DNA of 64,000 bases, taken from contig CAIRCU010000054.1 in the NCBI GenBank assembly GCA_903877165.1, forward strand, positions 1 through 64,000. The letters run 5' to 3'. The DNA comes from Methanobacteriota archaeon. GTDB taxonomy: Archaea; Thermoplasmatota; E2; DHVEG-1. The position numbers and the translations under genes are program-made. The number at the start of each line of letters is the position of its first letter. Within the stretch, counting starts at the first letter, position 1. This document shows positions 43,975-52,712 of the stretch, piece after piece. A model generated the notes under the pieces. The model was not told the DNA's origin and did no database searches. It was given only the letters and a program-made list of their open reading frames with translations.

Positions 43975-45918
43975 CTACACCACAGGTACCATCTGCGAAA
44001 AAACATACTGCCCGCATACCACGGTCAGACTAAAAATCACCACCGAGACCACTAGGGTCCTGCCCACCTGATACATGAACAGCGCCTGATCATCACCATC
44101 GGTAATCCCGTTCGTGAACCGCGTTAGCACCACCACCAGCTCAATCAGGTACACACCAATGACCAACACGAACCACTCCGGCTGGATATTCTGCGCAGAA
44201 AAAGCCGCGGACACCGGCATCAGACTCGACGCCTCCTCAGGGACCGCTGACACCTGCGCCTCCACCGAACCAAGAATCGACGCAATCAACGACGTGATGC
44301 TCAGCGTCACCCCCGCGATCAACGGGGCGAACACCATCGCCGTCGCCCGCAGCGTCGACGTCAACTCATTGAGCATGTCCTTGATTTTCTCCTCCACCTC
44401 CTGCAGCTCTCGGAGATGATCCGCAATCCTGATGATCGACAGGCTCACCGCCTGCTGACTCTTCTGCATCCCCTCTACGATCAACCGCGTAATCGCCTTG
44501 ATCCGATCCGAGGAGACGTACTTCAGCGAACCATACTCAGGGTGAAAAAACGCATCCCGCAAATTGATATTCATCGTATACAAAAGATACCCTGTATGGT
44601 TGAAGACCTCCGCGATTCTCATCCCGGCGATCGCCTTCGCGGTATACTGGATGCTTTCCTCCGGAGACCGGTCCTCCGCCAGCCGCTTCCCAAGCACATA
44701 CAGCGCATCGCTGTATTCCCGCTCCATCGTCTTAATCTCATCCCGGATCTTCTTGTACGGCGTGTACACCCGCAGACAGTACCACGCGACCGCCCCCGCG
44801 ACGCCCCAGATCACACACAGACTTAGCGGTATGTACATATTCACGAGTACAAGAGCCCCGGTCATGTCTGAAGGAAGCAGATATCGTGCGATAAATGGCG
44901 AAGAAACACCAACCGCGATGCTACCTGCAATCGTCGCCTCACGTCGCTTCGATATCCGTCTCAGGTCGGGATGCGTCGCTGGAATCCGCGGAGGAGTAAA
45001 TGCAGCAGGCCGGGACAACAAGATTTTCCACATGTACAGAAGCACCATGAGCGGGATGCCGACATCGTAGAGGAGGAACACCTGGAGAAGAGAAAGATGC
45101 ACGCCGACCAGACCAGCTGCCGGCAGCATCGCCATGAGTGACAGCGGAATCATGATGCCGACGGAGTAGAGGATCATGGTCGGCTGATGCAGGGCGTTGA
45201 CGAATTTATTCATCATCTCCTTCGTGCCATCCAGCGAGACCTCCAAAGCCCGATCAAGAGTGATCGCCCGCGACACCTCGTTATGCTCGCAGACCGAGGA
45301 TTTCACCAGATACAGAGACCGCTGAAGGTACTCATGCCACTGCCCCCAATACGAGGAAAACGCGGACAGCCCCTCATCAATCCCATGATGGACCCGAATC
45401 TCCATATCCCACAGCAGCTTGCGTAAATCCGCTGCTAGCGCCGTCTTCGATTCTGTCGCCGCGAACTTCACGCTATTCTCCAGATTGGGGACGAGCTTGA
45501 GGTACATCACCAGGTAGCTGAGGATCTCCGGGACGTCGCCAAGTGACCGGATCCGCATGACACGGGCATATATCCGTGGATACGAGGCACAGAAATTCAG
45601 CACGGCGAAAGGCACGAGGACCAGGCATACGATGATTACCGACAACATCCACAGATCAATATTTTGCTGGAGGATCAATGATGCGGCGATGATGCAGATA
45701 GCCACGGACAGACAGGCGAGAAACGCAAGGAACGCGGCGGCCTGCGAAAACAGGAGGATGTCCGCAGATTCTAGCTCAAGGCCGGTAAACGTCAGAGAGC
45801 GGAGAACCTCATCGGACAGCGGCTTCTGACTGCCTGGCTTCTGCAGAGAACGCAGCCATGCGAAATGACTCCTAGCGAAGTCGGCACCCGTCAAGAACCA
45901 CGGACGCTGCTGGTTCAT
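43975..45918 (-). CDS. type II/IV pilus membrane platform protein (FlaJ/TadC-like)
   Basis: 647 aa from the ATG giving MNQQRPWFLTGADFARSH. Two copies of the T2SS-F domain, each with a cytosolic helical part between membrane helices: first around SLGDVPEILSYLVMYLKLVPNLENSVKFAA, second around KRLAEDRSPEESIQYTAKAI. About eight or nine transmembrane helices. Platform of an archaeal type IV pilus-like or Tad apparatus. The ATG overlaps the ATPase stop by 4 nt, so the two are coupled. A longer frame upstream overlaps the ATPase gene. Confidence 0.9.
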   Translation of the reverse strand: MNQQRPWFLTGADFARSHFAWLRSLQKPGSQKPLSDEVLRSLTFTGLELESADILLFSQAAAFLAFLACLSVAICIIAASLILQQNIDLWMLSVIIVCLVLVPFAVLNFCASYPRIYARVMRIRSLGDVPEILSYLVMYLKLVPNLENSVKFAATESKTALAADLRKLLWDMEIRVHHGIDEGLSAFSSYWGQWHEYLQRSLYLVKSSVCEHNEVSRAITLDRALEVSLDGTKEMMNKFVNALHQPTMILYSVGIMIPLSLMAMLPAAGLVGVHLSLLQVFLLYDVGIPLMVLLYMWKILLSRPAAFTPPRIPATHPDLRRISKRREATIAGSIAVGVSSPFIARYLLPSDMTGALVLVNMYIPLSLCVIWGVAGAVAWYCLRVYTPYKKIRDEIKTMEREYSDALYVLGKRLAEDRSPEESIQYTAKAIAGMRIAEVFNHTGYLLYTMNINLRDAFFHPEYGSLKYVSSDRIKAITRLIVEGMQKSQQAVSLSIIRIADHLRELQEVEEKIKDMLNELTSTLRATAMVFAPLIAGVTLSITSLIASILGSVEAQVSAVPEEASSLMPVSAAFSAQNIQPEWFVLVIGVYLIELVVVLTRFTNGITDGDDQALFMYQVGRTLVVSVVIFSLTVVCGQYVFSQMVPVV

Positions 45919-48086
45919 CTCAGACCTCGACAATATCTGGAGAACCACGCATCCCAGTCGCGTTTCACTCCCCTGTATCCTTCTTCGTTCCCCTCGCGTC
46001 GACTTTGTTCGATGCATAACCATAAGGCGTTGTTCGCATCACGAACCGCACGTGCCTCAAGCAGACAAGGATGAGTACTGCTCTGTATGACTAAGGCGCG
46101 TTTGATTTCTGCGCGCACGGCGATGTTGGCGAGGGCTTTTTCGATGCTCATCCCCCATTTTTTCGCGATACTGCCCACGACAAGGGATTGTCCCATGTCA
46201 AGGAGGTCCGTGTCGTGCAAGGTATCGGTCGCGGCGTCATAGCACATCAGGTCATGGAAGACCTTGTCGGGATCCGGCGTGGTAGCCCACCCGGTCTTCA
46301 CGGTCTCGGAGATCTGAGTGACGCGTCGTTTCCGCTCGATGCCGCCGTCTTTACGAATCGGGGCGACGATTACGACACTGTCGACTGCTTTGAACGAGTT
46401 GGAGGGCACCCCGATGTCGTAGACGACTCGCTCATACACGTCGCGGGTGGTCGATCCATGAATTGTTCCCATGATGAGGTTGCCTGCGGCCCCAATACGC
46501 ATGGCTTCGAAGAGGACTTTTGCCTCAAGACCGCGGACTTCACCAAGGATAAGGACGGACTCGCCGAGCCGTAGTGCTGTACGCAGAGCCTCGGTAGGGT
46601 CGATTTCCATGGAGGAAGCGTGCGTGGCGATGGATTTGGTGATAAGCGATTGGAGTTTGTAGCCGAGCTGCTGGAAGTCTTGGACCGGGATTTCTGAAGT
46701 GTCTTCTATGGTAAGAATGCGGAACCGCTGGGGGATTTCAAGCATGAGGGCGTTGAGCAGCGATGTTTTTCCAGCGCCTCTGCTTCCTGCGATGAGGATG
46801 GTCGCTTGGCCGTCGACAAGGAAGCTGAGGAGCCCTGCGGCCTCTGCGGTGAGCATCTGGTTGGCGATGAAGTGGGTGAGAGTCCAGGGGTGGGGTCGGT
46901 GCCTGCGGAGGGCGAAGGCGATGCCGCGGGGGGTGAGCGGGTTGGAGATGGCGGCGATCCTAGTGTGGTACTGAGGAAGGTCCATGTCGAGGACCGGGGA
47001 TGCTTCGGAGAAGGCGCGGGCGCTGATTGCGCGGAATTTGGAGGCGAGGGCTTCGATGTCGTTTTCGGAGAGGAAGACGTTGGAGGTGTATTCTTCGCCG
47101 TCGAGGACGAGGTGGATGGGGTTGTGGTGGGCGGGGGCGTTGATGTAGATGTCTTGGATGCGTTCGTCGAGCAGGAGGTCTTCGAGGATGCCGTAGCCTG
47201 CGCTGTAGCGGGCGAAGATATCGGCGAGATAGTCGATGCGGTCTGGGCTGAGCGCGAGGTGATGGTGATGTTGGTGGTCGGCGATGGTGCGAGTGGCGAG
47301 GTGGCGGAAGTAGTCTTCTGCGTGGGTGGAGTCAAGGAAGCTGGTGTCCGTGGGTCTGTGATGGGCGAGGGTTTTTCGTGTGTCTTCGAGGAGTTGGAGT
47401 TCTTCTCGGGGGAGTGTGTATTCCGGGGGGACGACGAAGTAGAGTTTTTCTGGGCGGTTGGAAAGGGTGTAAAGGGTGATGTGGATGGGTCGTCCGCCTG
47501 GGCGGTGGACGTCGTAGGCTTCGAGGAAGTGAGCCTCGGGTGGTGGGTAGAGGTGGATGTAGGAGTCGATGAAGCCTGGTCTGACGTAGGGGCGCAGGTA
47601 TTGGGTGTAGTAGTGGTCGCTGGTGGTGTCGTCATTAATGAGGGCGGGGAAGTGGTGGTGGAGGTCGGTGATCATGGCGTAGGCGGGGTCGTGTGGCGGT
47701 GTTTCTTGGAGGAGTGTGGTGAGGGTGCGGTAGGTTTGGAGGGGGTCTTCGTCGATGTGTTCGATGGCTGTGGAGAGGGTTTGGGGGTGGTCGTCGGGTG
47801 TGGTTCTTGGGTGGTGTTGTTGGTCTGGATGGGGAATGTAGGAGTGGGCGCGTTCGATGAAGGCGGTGAGGTCTTGAAGCACAGCGAGTTCGTGGTTGGC
47901 GTAGACTTTGACGACGGTGTGGTTGAGGACGAGTTGGTCTGCGCCGCGTTCGTTTCGCAGGAGGGTGAAGAGGCGTTTGCGACAGTCTGGGTCGCTGAGT
48001 GATGAGGCGCCGTGGGTGCAGGCGCGGCAGTTCACCAGCAGGGTTTTTGTGTGAGCCTGTCGTTTTACTTCATAGTCGCATTCCAT
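45915..48086 (-). CDS. pilus/secretion ATPase (FlaI/TadA/PilB family)
   Basis: 723 aa. An N-terminal Cys set (CRACTHGASSLSDPDC, about 20-35) may bind zinc, as in archaeal PilB-type ATPases. A His-rich middle region is followed by the N-domain (YGILEDLLLDERIQDIYINAP), Walker A GSRGAGKTS (about 433-441), IEDTSEIPV (Asp box), Walker B VLILGEVRG and the His box GTIHGSTT. A C-terminal helical extension of about 130 aa follows the core. It powers assembly or secretion by the platform protein encoded next. It diverges from the HerA-like gene with AT-rich promoters between (48087-48237). Confidence 0.92.
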   Translation of the reverse strand: MECDYEVKRQAHTKTLLVNCRACTHGASSLSDPDCRKRLFTLLRNERGADQLVLNHTVVKVYANHELAVLQDLTAFIERAHSYIPHPDQQHHPRTTPDDHPQTLSTAIEHIDEDPLQTYRTLTTLLQETPPHDPAYAMITDLHHHFPALINDDTTSDHYYTQYLRPYVRPGFIDSYIHLYPPPEAHFLEAYDVHRPGGRPIHITLYTLSNRPEKLYFVVPPEYTLPREELQLLEDTRKTLAHHRPTDTSFLDSTHAEDYFRHLATRTIADHQHHHHLALSPDRIDYLADIFARYSAGYGILEDLLLDERIQDIYINAPAHHNPIHLVLDGEEYTSNVFLSENDIEALASKFRAISARAFSEASPVLDMDLPQYHTRIAAISNPLTPRGIAFALRRHRPHPWTLTHFIANQMLTAEAAGLLSFLVDGQATILIAGSRGAGKTSLLNALMLEIPQRFRILTIEDTSEIPVQDFQQLGYKLQSLITKSIATHASSMEIDPTEALRTALRLGESVLILGEVRGLEAKVLFEAMRIGAAGNLIMGTIHGSTTRDVYERVVYDIGVPSNSFKAVDSVVIVAPIRKDGGIERKRRVTQISETVKTGWATTPDPDKVFHDLMCYDAATDTLHDTDLLDMGQSLVVGSIAKKWGMSIEKALANIAVRAEIKRALVIQSSTHPCLLEARAVRDANNALWLCIEQSRREGNEEGYRGVKRDWDAWFSRYCRGLR

Positions 48087-48237
48087 AAAAGATGGTACCT
48101 CCCGTTCTTTTCATGACTGAATCTGATGTCGTCATGATTGTGTAAGCCGTGTTGTTACCTCCCAAATCAAAAATTATATAATATTGTCTGTATTTATATG
48201 TTTGTTCGATGCAGTAGTCTGGGAGGTCATCGAAGGT

Positions 48238-49494
48238 ATGGTCGGAAAAGCAGATGGTATGTTTCGTGAGGCGCCGCATGTGCTCGGGCGCCGTGAGCAG
48301 TCGACGCAGGGGATGCTATGGGTGGGGAACTATCATGCCCTTGACGGCTCTTCAGGCGCGCGTGTCTTCTGTGATGCGTTGCATCCGCATGTGGTACTGA
48401 TCTGCGGGAAGCGTGGGTACGGGAAGTCGTACACGATTGGTGTGTTCGTCGAGGAGCTCGCGCGTCTTGAGGAGCAGGTCCGCAGGAACATCGGGGTCGT
48501 CGTGGTGGATACGCTGGGGATCTTCTGGACCATGGCATACCATGCTGAGGGATCGACGCAGAGGAAGGGGATTCCTGTGCGTCTGTTCGTGCCTCACGGG
48601 TTCGTCCATGTCGCTGAGGAGCTGGGATTGCAGGCAAGTCCGTATGCGGTTCGCGTCAAGGATCTCTCTGCGTTCGCCTGGTGTCATCTTTTCAGGATCA
48701 ACCCGATGGATCCCGTTGGAATTGTGCTAACTAAGGCAGTTGAGGCGGTACGTGAGGATTCTACTGAGTATTCCTTGGAGGATTTCCAGCGGTGGCTGCA
48801 CGACAGCGAGGGTCTCGATCCCCTCTTGCGCATGGCCGTAGGCAACCTGTTTTCAATGGCGCAGTCATGGGGGATTTTCACGGCCCAAGGCCTACCTCTC
48901 GAGCAGGTTGTGCGTCCTGGTGAGGTCACGGTTCTGGACATCAGTTTCCTTCACACGACAGAGCTGAAGGATGCGGTCGTCGGGCTGCTTGCTGACCAGG
49001 TGTTCGAGGCGCGGGTAGCGGCACGGAAATCCTATGAGCAGCAGCGGCTAGGGCTACGTTCTCGCGGTGGGGGCATCCCGATGGTATGGCTTGCGGTGGA
49101 TGAGGCGCAGGTGTTCCTCCCACGGTCATCTGAGACGCTCAGCAGGGATGTGCTCGTGTCGAAATGGATGCGGCAGGGCCGGCAGCCGGGGCTGTCGCTT
49201 ATTCTTGCGACGCAGCGGCCTAGTGCGATCGACGCGGAGGTGTTCTCCCACTGCGATCTGCTGCTATGCCATCGGATGACTGCTCAAGAGGACATCGAGG
49301 CGCTCGGCCACATCAGGCCGCAGTACCTGGCTGATGATATCGGCGCGTTAATCAAGCAGCTGGGGATGGAGAAGGGGGTGGCGCTGCTGGTGGATGATAC
49401 CTCAGAGTCGTCGCATATCGTCCGGATTCGGCCTCGTCTCACGTGGCATGCGGGGGACGAGCCGCTCGCGCTTGCGCCCGCGCCTCGGCGGTGA
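48238..49494 (+). CDS. HerA-like FtsK-superfamily ATPase
   Basis: 418 aa, start at the ATG with GGGAGG upstream; the frame runs 18 codons further. Walker A GKRGYGKSY (57-65), Walker B MVWLAVDEAQVFL (DEAQ about 285-288), then LILATQRPSAID and HCDLLLCHRMTAQED, the HerA/VirB4-like pattern. No NurA gene is nearby. HerA relatives drive DNA resection or translocation. Here the place, opposite a pilus ATPase and next to a pilin-like gene, suggests a part in a surface machine or DNA transfer, but that is inference. Confidence 0.85.
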   Translation: MVGKADGMFREAPHVLGRREQSTQGMLWVGNYHALDGSSGARVFCDALHPHVVLICGKRGYGKSYTIGVFVEELARLEEQVRRNIGVVVVDTLGIFWTMAYHAEGSTQRKGIPVRLFVPHGFVHVAEELGLQASPYAVRVKDLSAFAWCHLFRINPMDPVGIVLTKAVEAVREDSTEYSLEDFQRWLHDSEGLDPLLRMAVGNLFSMAQSWGIFTAQGLPLEQVVRPGEVTVLDISFLHTTELKDAVVGLLADQVFEARVAARKSYEQQRLGLRSRGGGIPMVWLAVDEAQVFLPRSSETLSRDVLVSKWMRQGRQPGLSLILATQRPSAIDAEVFSHCDLLLCHRMTAQEDIEALGHIRPQYLADDIGALIKQLGMEKGVALLVDDTSESSHIVRIRPRLTWHAGDEPLALAPAPRR

Positions 49495-49500
49495 TCACGG

Positions 49501-50058
49501 GTGAGGCGTGGTGATTCGTGGGCGGTGGAGATGATTCCCATCCGTCTGTTGGTCAGCGTCGTGATCATCGGGGTGGTACTGCTGTTGACTGTGTGTGGGT
49601 ACCGGTCGTTGCAGCCGACGTTTGCGACAAACCAGTTGCAGAGAGAGTGTGATACTGCGGTGGGTGCGCTGACGAGTCTGGCGGATGGTGGGGTGCCGCG
49701 GGATGTGGATGATCCGTTGGCACCGCTAGGGACGCGCCGGGTGCTGTCGTTTGAAATCCCTGAAAATTGTGTGTATCTTTCGTTCGGCGGTGATCCCGAT
49801 CCGCAGAACAATGGGGCATTGCGGCCGCTACTCCTGGGATCGGGTGCGGTGATCGTCTATCGCGTCGAGGGGGCAAGCAAGCAGGTGATATGGTGCCCTG
49901 GGGTGTCGTGGGGATTCCGTGCAGGATCTGTGCAGGGGTTGCGTCCCGGTGTAACGCAGGAGAGCTTTCTTTTACAGGGCGGTGGGAGCCTGCGGTTAGC
50001 TTTCGAGTTGGTGCGGCAGGGTGATAGCAGGTTCGTGCTGGTGTATCGATCTGATTAA
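49501..50058 (+). CDS. archaeal pilin-like (pseudopilin) membrane protein
   Basis: 185 aa with a GTG start supported by GGTGAT. The N-terminus RGDSWAVEMIPIRLLVSVVI is a charged head followed by one hydrophobic helix, the plan of archaeal pilin-like secretion proteins (AVExIPxRL before the helix). The rest is a beta-rich extracytoplasmic domain with two Cys pairs possible (C47/C87, C129). The start lies 6 nt after the HerA stop: one transcript. It probably cooperates with the platform and ATPase on the other side. Confidence 0.7.
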   Translation: MRRGDSWAVEMIPIRLLVSVVIIGVVLLLTVCGYRSLQPTFATNQLQRECDTAVGALTSLADGGVPRDVDDPLAPLGTRRVLSFEIPENCVYLSFGGDPDPQNNGALRPLLLGSGAVIVYRVEGASKQVIWCPGVSWGFRAGSVQGLRPGVTQESFLLQGGGSLRLAFELVRQGDSRFVLVYRSD

Positions 50059-50114
50059 AAATATGTAATTAATATATAAAAAAAGAGGAGAGGGCTGGTG
50101 CGGTCGTATCGTTC

Positions 50115-50798
50115 TTAGATTTGAGCCCATGCGGTGATGACGGTGAAGCCGGCTGCGGTGACGTTGCTATAGATGCCGACGGAGGTGCGGTCGCCGAACC
50201 AGTAGCCGAGGAAGCCGAACATGAAGCCGACGTACTGTCCTGCCGGTGTATCTTTGTTGACGAGGCCGCTGGTTTTAATGCCGTCGGTGACGTAGCCTTT
50301 GTGGAAGCTGATGATGTCAAAGCCGATGAGGTTCATGAAGCTGTTGAGCCCGAGGACCGCTGTCGTGCCGTTCTGCATGCTGAAGAAGATCGCGCACATA
50401 GCGTTGATGTTCGTGTTGTTTAAGAGCGGCAGGGTCCTGGTGAGGCGCTGGGATGCGGTCGTGGTTCGATAGAAGTGCTGCAGGATTATGTCAGCGTTGA
50501 CGTCGCTTGCGATGAGGTGATAGGCTTTGAGGACTTGGACGGAAGCGATGAATTTTTCTTTAGCTGCGAGGTCCGAGGTTCGGATCTGTGCGAGTTGTGC
50601 TTGGAGTGCAGTGTATTGGTCGTGGGGCAGTTGGATGGTTGTTTTCACGGGTGTTTTCCCGGTGCAGTCGATGAGGTCGATGGTGGTGAGGGTTGTCTTG
50701 GTGGTAGCCTGAGCGCTGGTTGCCTGTTGGGTGTATCCGAGTGGTGCGAGGAGGATACATCCGATGACGATGAGTGGTATGACGTTTCGTATCTTCAT
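50115..50798 (-). CDS. exported protein of unknown family
   Basis: 227 aa. Signal peptide MKIRNVIPLIVIGCILLAPL with cleavage near residue 30; Thr/Ala-rich mature start; a helical middle (LPHDQYTALQAQLAQIR...EKFIASVQVLKAYHLIA) and a Gly/Phe-rich end (GQYVGFMFGFLGYWFGDRTS) that may insert in a membrane. A similar plan is seen in many uncharacterised archaeal surface proteins. It converges on the pilin-like gene. Confidence 0.65.
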   Translation of the reverse strand: MKIRNVIPLIVIGCILLAPLGYTQQATSAQATTKTTLTTIDLIDCTGKTPVKTTIQLPHDQYTALQAQLAQIRTSDLAAKEKFIASVQVLKAYHLIASDVNADIILQHFYRTTTASQRLTRTLPLLNNTNINAMCAIFFSMQNGTTAVLGLNSFMNLIGFDIISFHKGYVTDGIKTSGLVNKDTPAGQYVGFMFGFLGYWFGDRTSVGIYSNVTAAGFTVITAWAQI

Positions 50799-51103
50799 AT
50801 TGGGTTCCCCCATGGGCTACAGCGATGGTTGTATATTTGAATATTTCGAACAGGATAATTGGTCTTCTATTTTTTTTGTTTCAGATAAAATATTTGTATT
50901 TTTATTTATTTTCAACGGACTGGTTTTTGGTAGTGTTGGACATATACACGACGAGGTCAATTTGTGTGTTTGGCCGAAACGACGATCATCACGTCGTGCG
51001 AGTGGTTTGGGATGGTTTTTTCGTTGATTTTTGTCAAGTTCCATGCATATCTTTATTTTGTGAAGCTTGTTAAACTTCTTAGTTAATTTGTAAAGGGAAA
51101 AAA

Positions 51104-51242
51104 TGAAATAAAACCCGGGGTGCTCCTCGAACATTCTCTTGGCGCTGTGGGATTTGAGCATGATCTCTACGGTTTGGATTGAGTACCGTTTGGGGAGGTT
51201 GACTTGGAGATGGACCCCTGTTGTTGCGGGTGCCACCTGCAA
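51104..51242 (-). pseudogene. IS200/IS605 TnpA (Y1 transposase) fragment
   Basis: The frame contains VAPATTGVHLQVNLPKRYSI then QTVEIMLKSHSAKRMFEEHP. This matches the HUH region and following helix of Y1 transposases (VAPDHVHLLVSLPPKYSI...LKSxSARxxFEE). The HUH is damaged (TTGVHL in place of DHVHL) and both ends are missing. It lies head-to-head with the HNH-recombinase gene. Codon use is GC-rich, unlike the AT-rich DNA around it. Confidence 0.65.
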
Positions 51243-51303
51243 TCTTTTTAGAGCTAAACCGAAATTAATTTATATGCAGAGCGTCTAAAAGGTTGAAGAA
51301 AAG

Positions 51304-52092
51304 ATGCGGGAAAACGATTTTTCTTCGGTAACAAAAAAACAAGCATTGAAGAGAGCAAATTATCGATGTGAAAGATGTTGGTCTGAAATAGATCTTGAAT
51401 GTCATCATAGACTTTCTCTTCAATTGGATGGCCAATCAAATCTCGAGAACTGCATAGTTCTTTGTCATAATTGTCATAATATTGCCCCGCAGGATCCATT
51501 TCTTTTACAAAATCTTTTTCTGAGATTTGCATCAACCAAAGAGTTATTGAATTATTACAATGCAAAAAATGAAGAGGAAGCTCTCAAATTATTCTGTCTC
51601 GAAATGAATATCAATTTTCGAGAGACACTTGATAAAATTAGAAATGATCCAAGTTCCCATGTGTGTGCAATCAAAGATGGTATGGAAAAATGCGTCAAAG
51701 AGAAGGGGCATGCTGGATTTAACATACCATACGGGTATGATTACGTAAATGGAAAACTAGTCGAAAACAAGACAGAATCTCCCCTGATAAAAAGAATCTA
51801 CGAAATGTATCTTGCTGGACAAAGCATGGAAAAAATTGCAAAATTGCTTAATCAAGAAGGAGTTCCTTCGAAACAAAACAAAAAATGGGGGTCTCATACT
51901 GTTCAGGTAATTCTTAAAAATCCTTTGTATTATGGGTTTCTTCACTGGGGGAAATATTTGAACAAAGGAGATTATCCACCCTTGATTGATAAAAATACTT
52001 TCACTGCAGTGCAGGCGACTATTAAAAAAAGGAAAACGGTAGTTCGTCGTCATTTGAAGAAAATCAATGTATCTACTGCCATTAAAAGTTGA
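51304..52092 (+). CDS. HNH nuclease fused to large-serine-recombinase DNA-binding domain
   Basis: 262 aa. Residues 20-60 form a zinc HNH nuclease: C22/C25, H34-H35, N49, C54/C57, H58. A helical linker follows (60-125). From about 126 to 245 it is a Recombinase domain: KGHAGFNIPYGYDYVNGKLV, IKRIYEMYLAGQSMEKIAKL, NPLYYGFLHWGKYL, ending LIDKNTFTAVQATIKKRK. That domain normally follows the catalytic domain of large serine integrases; here no resolvase catalytic domain is present and the HNH takes its place. The same domain type ends the recombinase at 52713. AATTTATATGC about 30 nt upstream suggests leaderless expression. Likely a site-specific DNA cutter. Confidence 0.85.
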   Translation: MRENDFSSVTKKQALKRANYRCERCWSEIDLECHHRLSLQLDGQSNLENCIVLCHNCHNIAPQDPFLLQNLFLRFASTKELLNYYNAKNEEEALKLFCLEMNINFRETLDKIRNDPSSHVCAIKDGMEKCVKEKGHAGFNIPYGYDYVNGKLVENKTESPLIKRIYEMYLAGQSMEKIAKLLNQEGVPSKQNKKWGSHTVQVILKNPLYYGFLHWGKYLNKGDYPPLIDKNTFTAVQATIKKRKTVVRRHLKKINVSTAIKS

Positions 52093-52294
52093 AGGAATTA
52101 TAAGGGAGAATGATTTTTCCAGGGAAATGAAATAGGGCTTTGCCCCTATTTCATTATATAAGGATAATGTTTATTATACTTTTTTTCAGGTTCTGTATTA
52201 ATAAAATGTATGGAAATCAGATAATTAGGGTCTAATGGGTGACTGTTTTTGCATACAATGAAATTTCTCAGAAATAATGCTGAGTTGGAACGCC

Positions 52295-52322
52295 ACCATT
52301 ACTATGATAAGTTTGTAATGGT
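52295..52322. repeat. inverted repeat in the gap between the two recombinase-domain genes
   Basis: ACCATTAC (52295-52302) and GTAATGGT (52315-52322), 8-bp perfect arms around a 12-nt centre. It lies in the 620-nt AT-rich gap between the HNH-recombinase gene and the serine recombinase gene, which end towards each other. A recombination or binding site is possible. The variants TTGCTAACA, TTACTAACA and TTGCTAACA recur at about 52399-52497. Confidence 0.4.
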
Positions 52323-52604
52323 TATTGGTTAATTTATTAATGAAAATGCGAAAATTAATGAATTCGTGCTAGCACGGCACATACATATTGCCATGTCATT
52401 TGCTAACATGTTAAAAAAAGCTCTAACATATTATCCATGCTATTTACTAACAGCCAATTTATTGCACTCGCTTATTTCCATTGCCACTTGCTAACAAATG
52501 GAATGCATTATCATTGCGAGAGAAAATCTAGCAATGTTAATATGACGACCACGATGAAATGAATAGATACTAAGAAGTAAACCATGTGTCGTTCTATGAT
52601 AGTG

Positions 52605-52705
52605 TAAAAACCTCGCTCAGGAGATCGTCGAGGGTATTTCCAGAGTTGTCTAGGAGGACCGCCGAATACTAATGGGTTACTTATGGTAGTCTGAAAGTAA
52701 CCAAG
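52605..52705. ncRNA. GC-rich structured island, possible RNA or gene remnant
   Basis: Between AT-rich flanks, this stretch has two clear stems: CCTCG/CGAGG (52611-52615 with 52629-52633) and GGTTACTT/AAGTAACC (52675-52682 with 52695-52702). It is 10 nt from the stop of the serine recombinase. It could be a small RNA, a terminator complex, or debris of the recombinase 3' end. I cannot choose the strand. Confidence 0.25.
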
Positions 52706-52712
52706 CCAACCT

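Noticed and set aside
43900-44020. Recurring GCATACC words
   Set aside because: Irregular spacing, and some lie within the end of the platform-protein gene; not a convincing array of binding sites.
46706-47635. Open frame of 309 codons, Ser/Thr/Pro-rich
   Set aside because: Same strand as the pilus ATPase but another frame; a shadow of biased codon use.
46806-48002. Long open frame (398 codons) on the plus strand
   Set aside because: It is antisense to the ATPase gene, has a low-complexity Val/Glu/Gly composition caused by the GC-rich third positions of that gene, and no domain.
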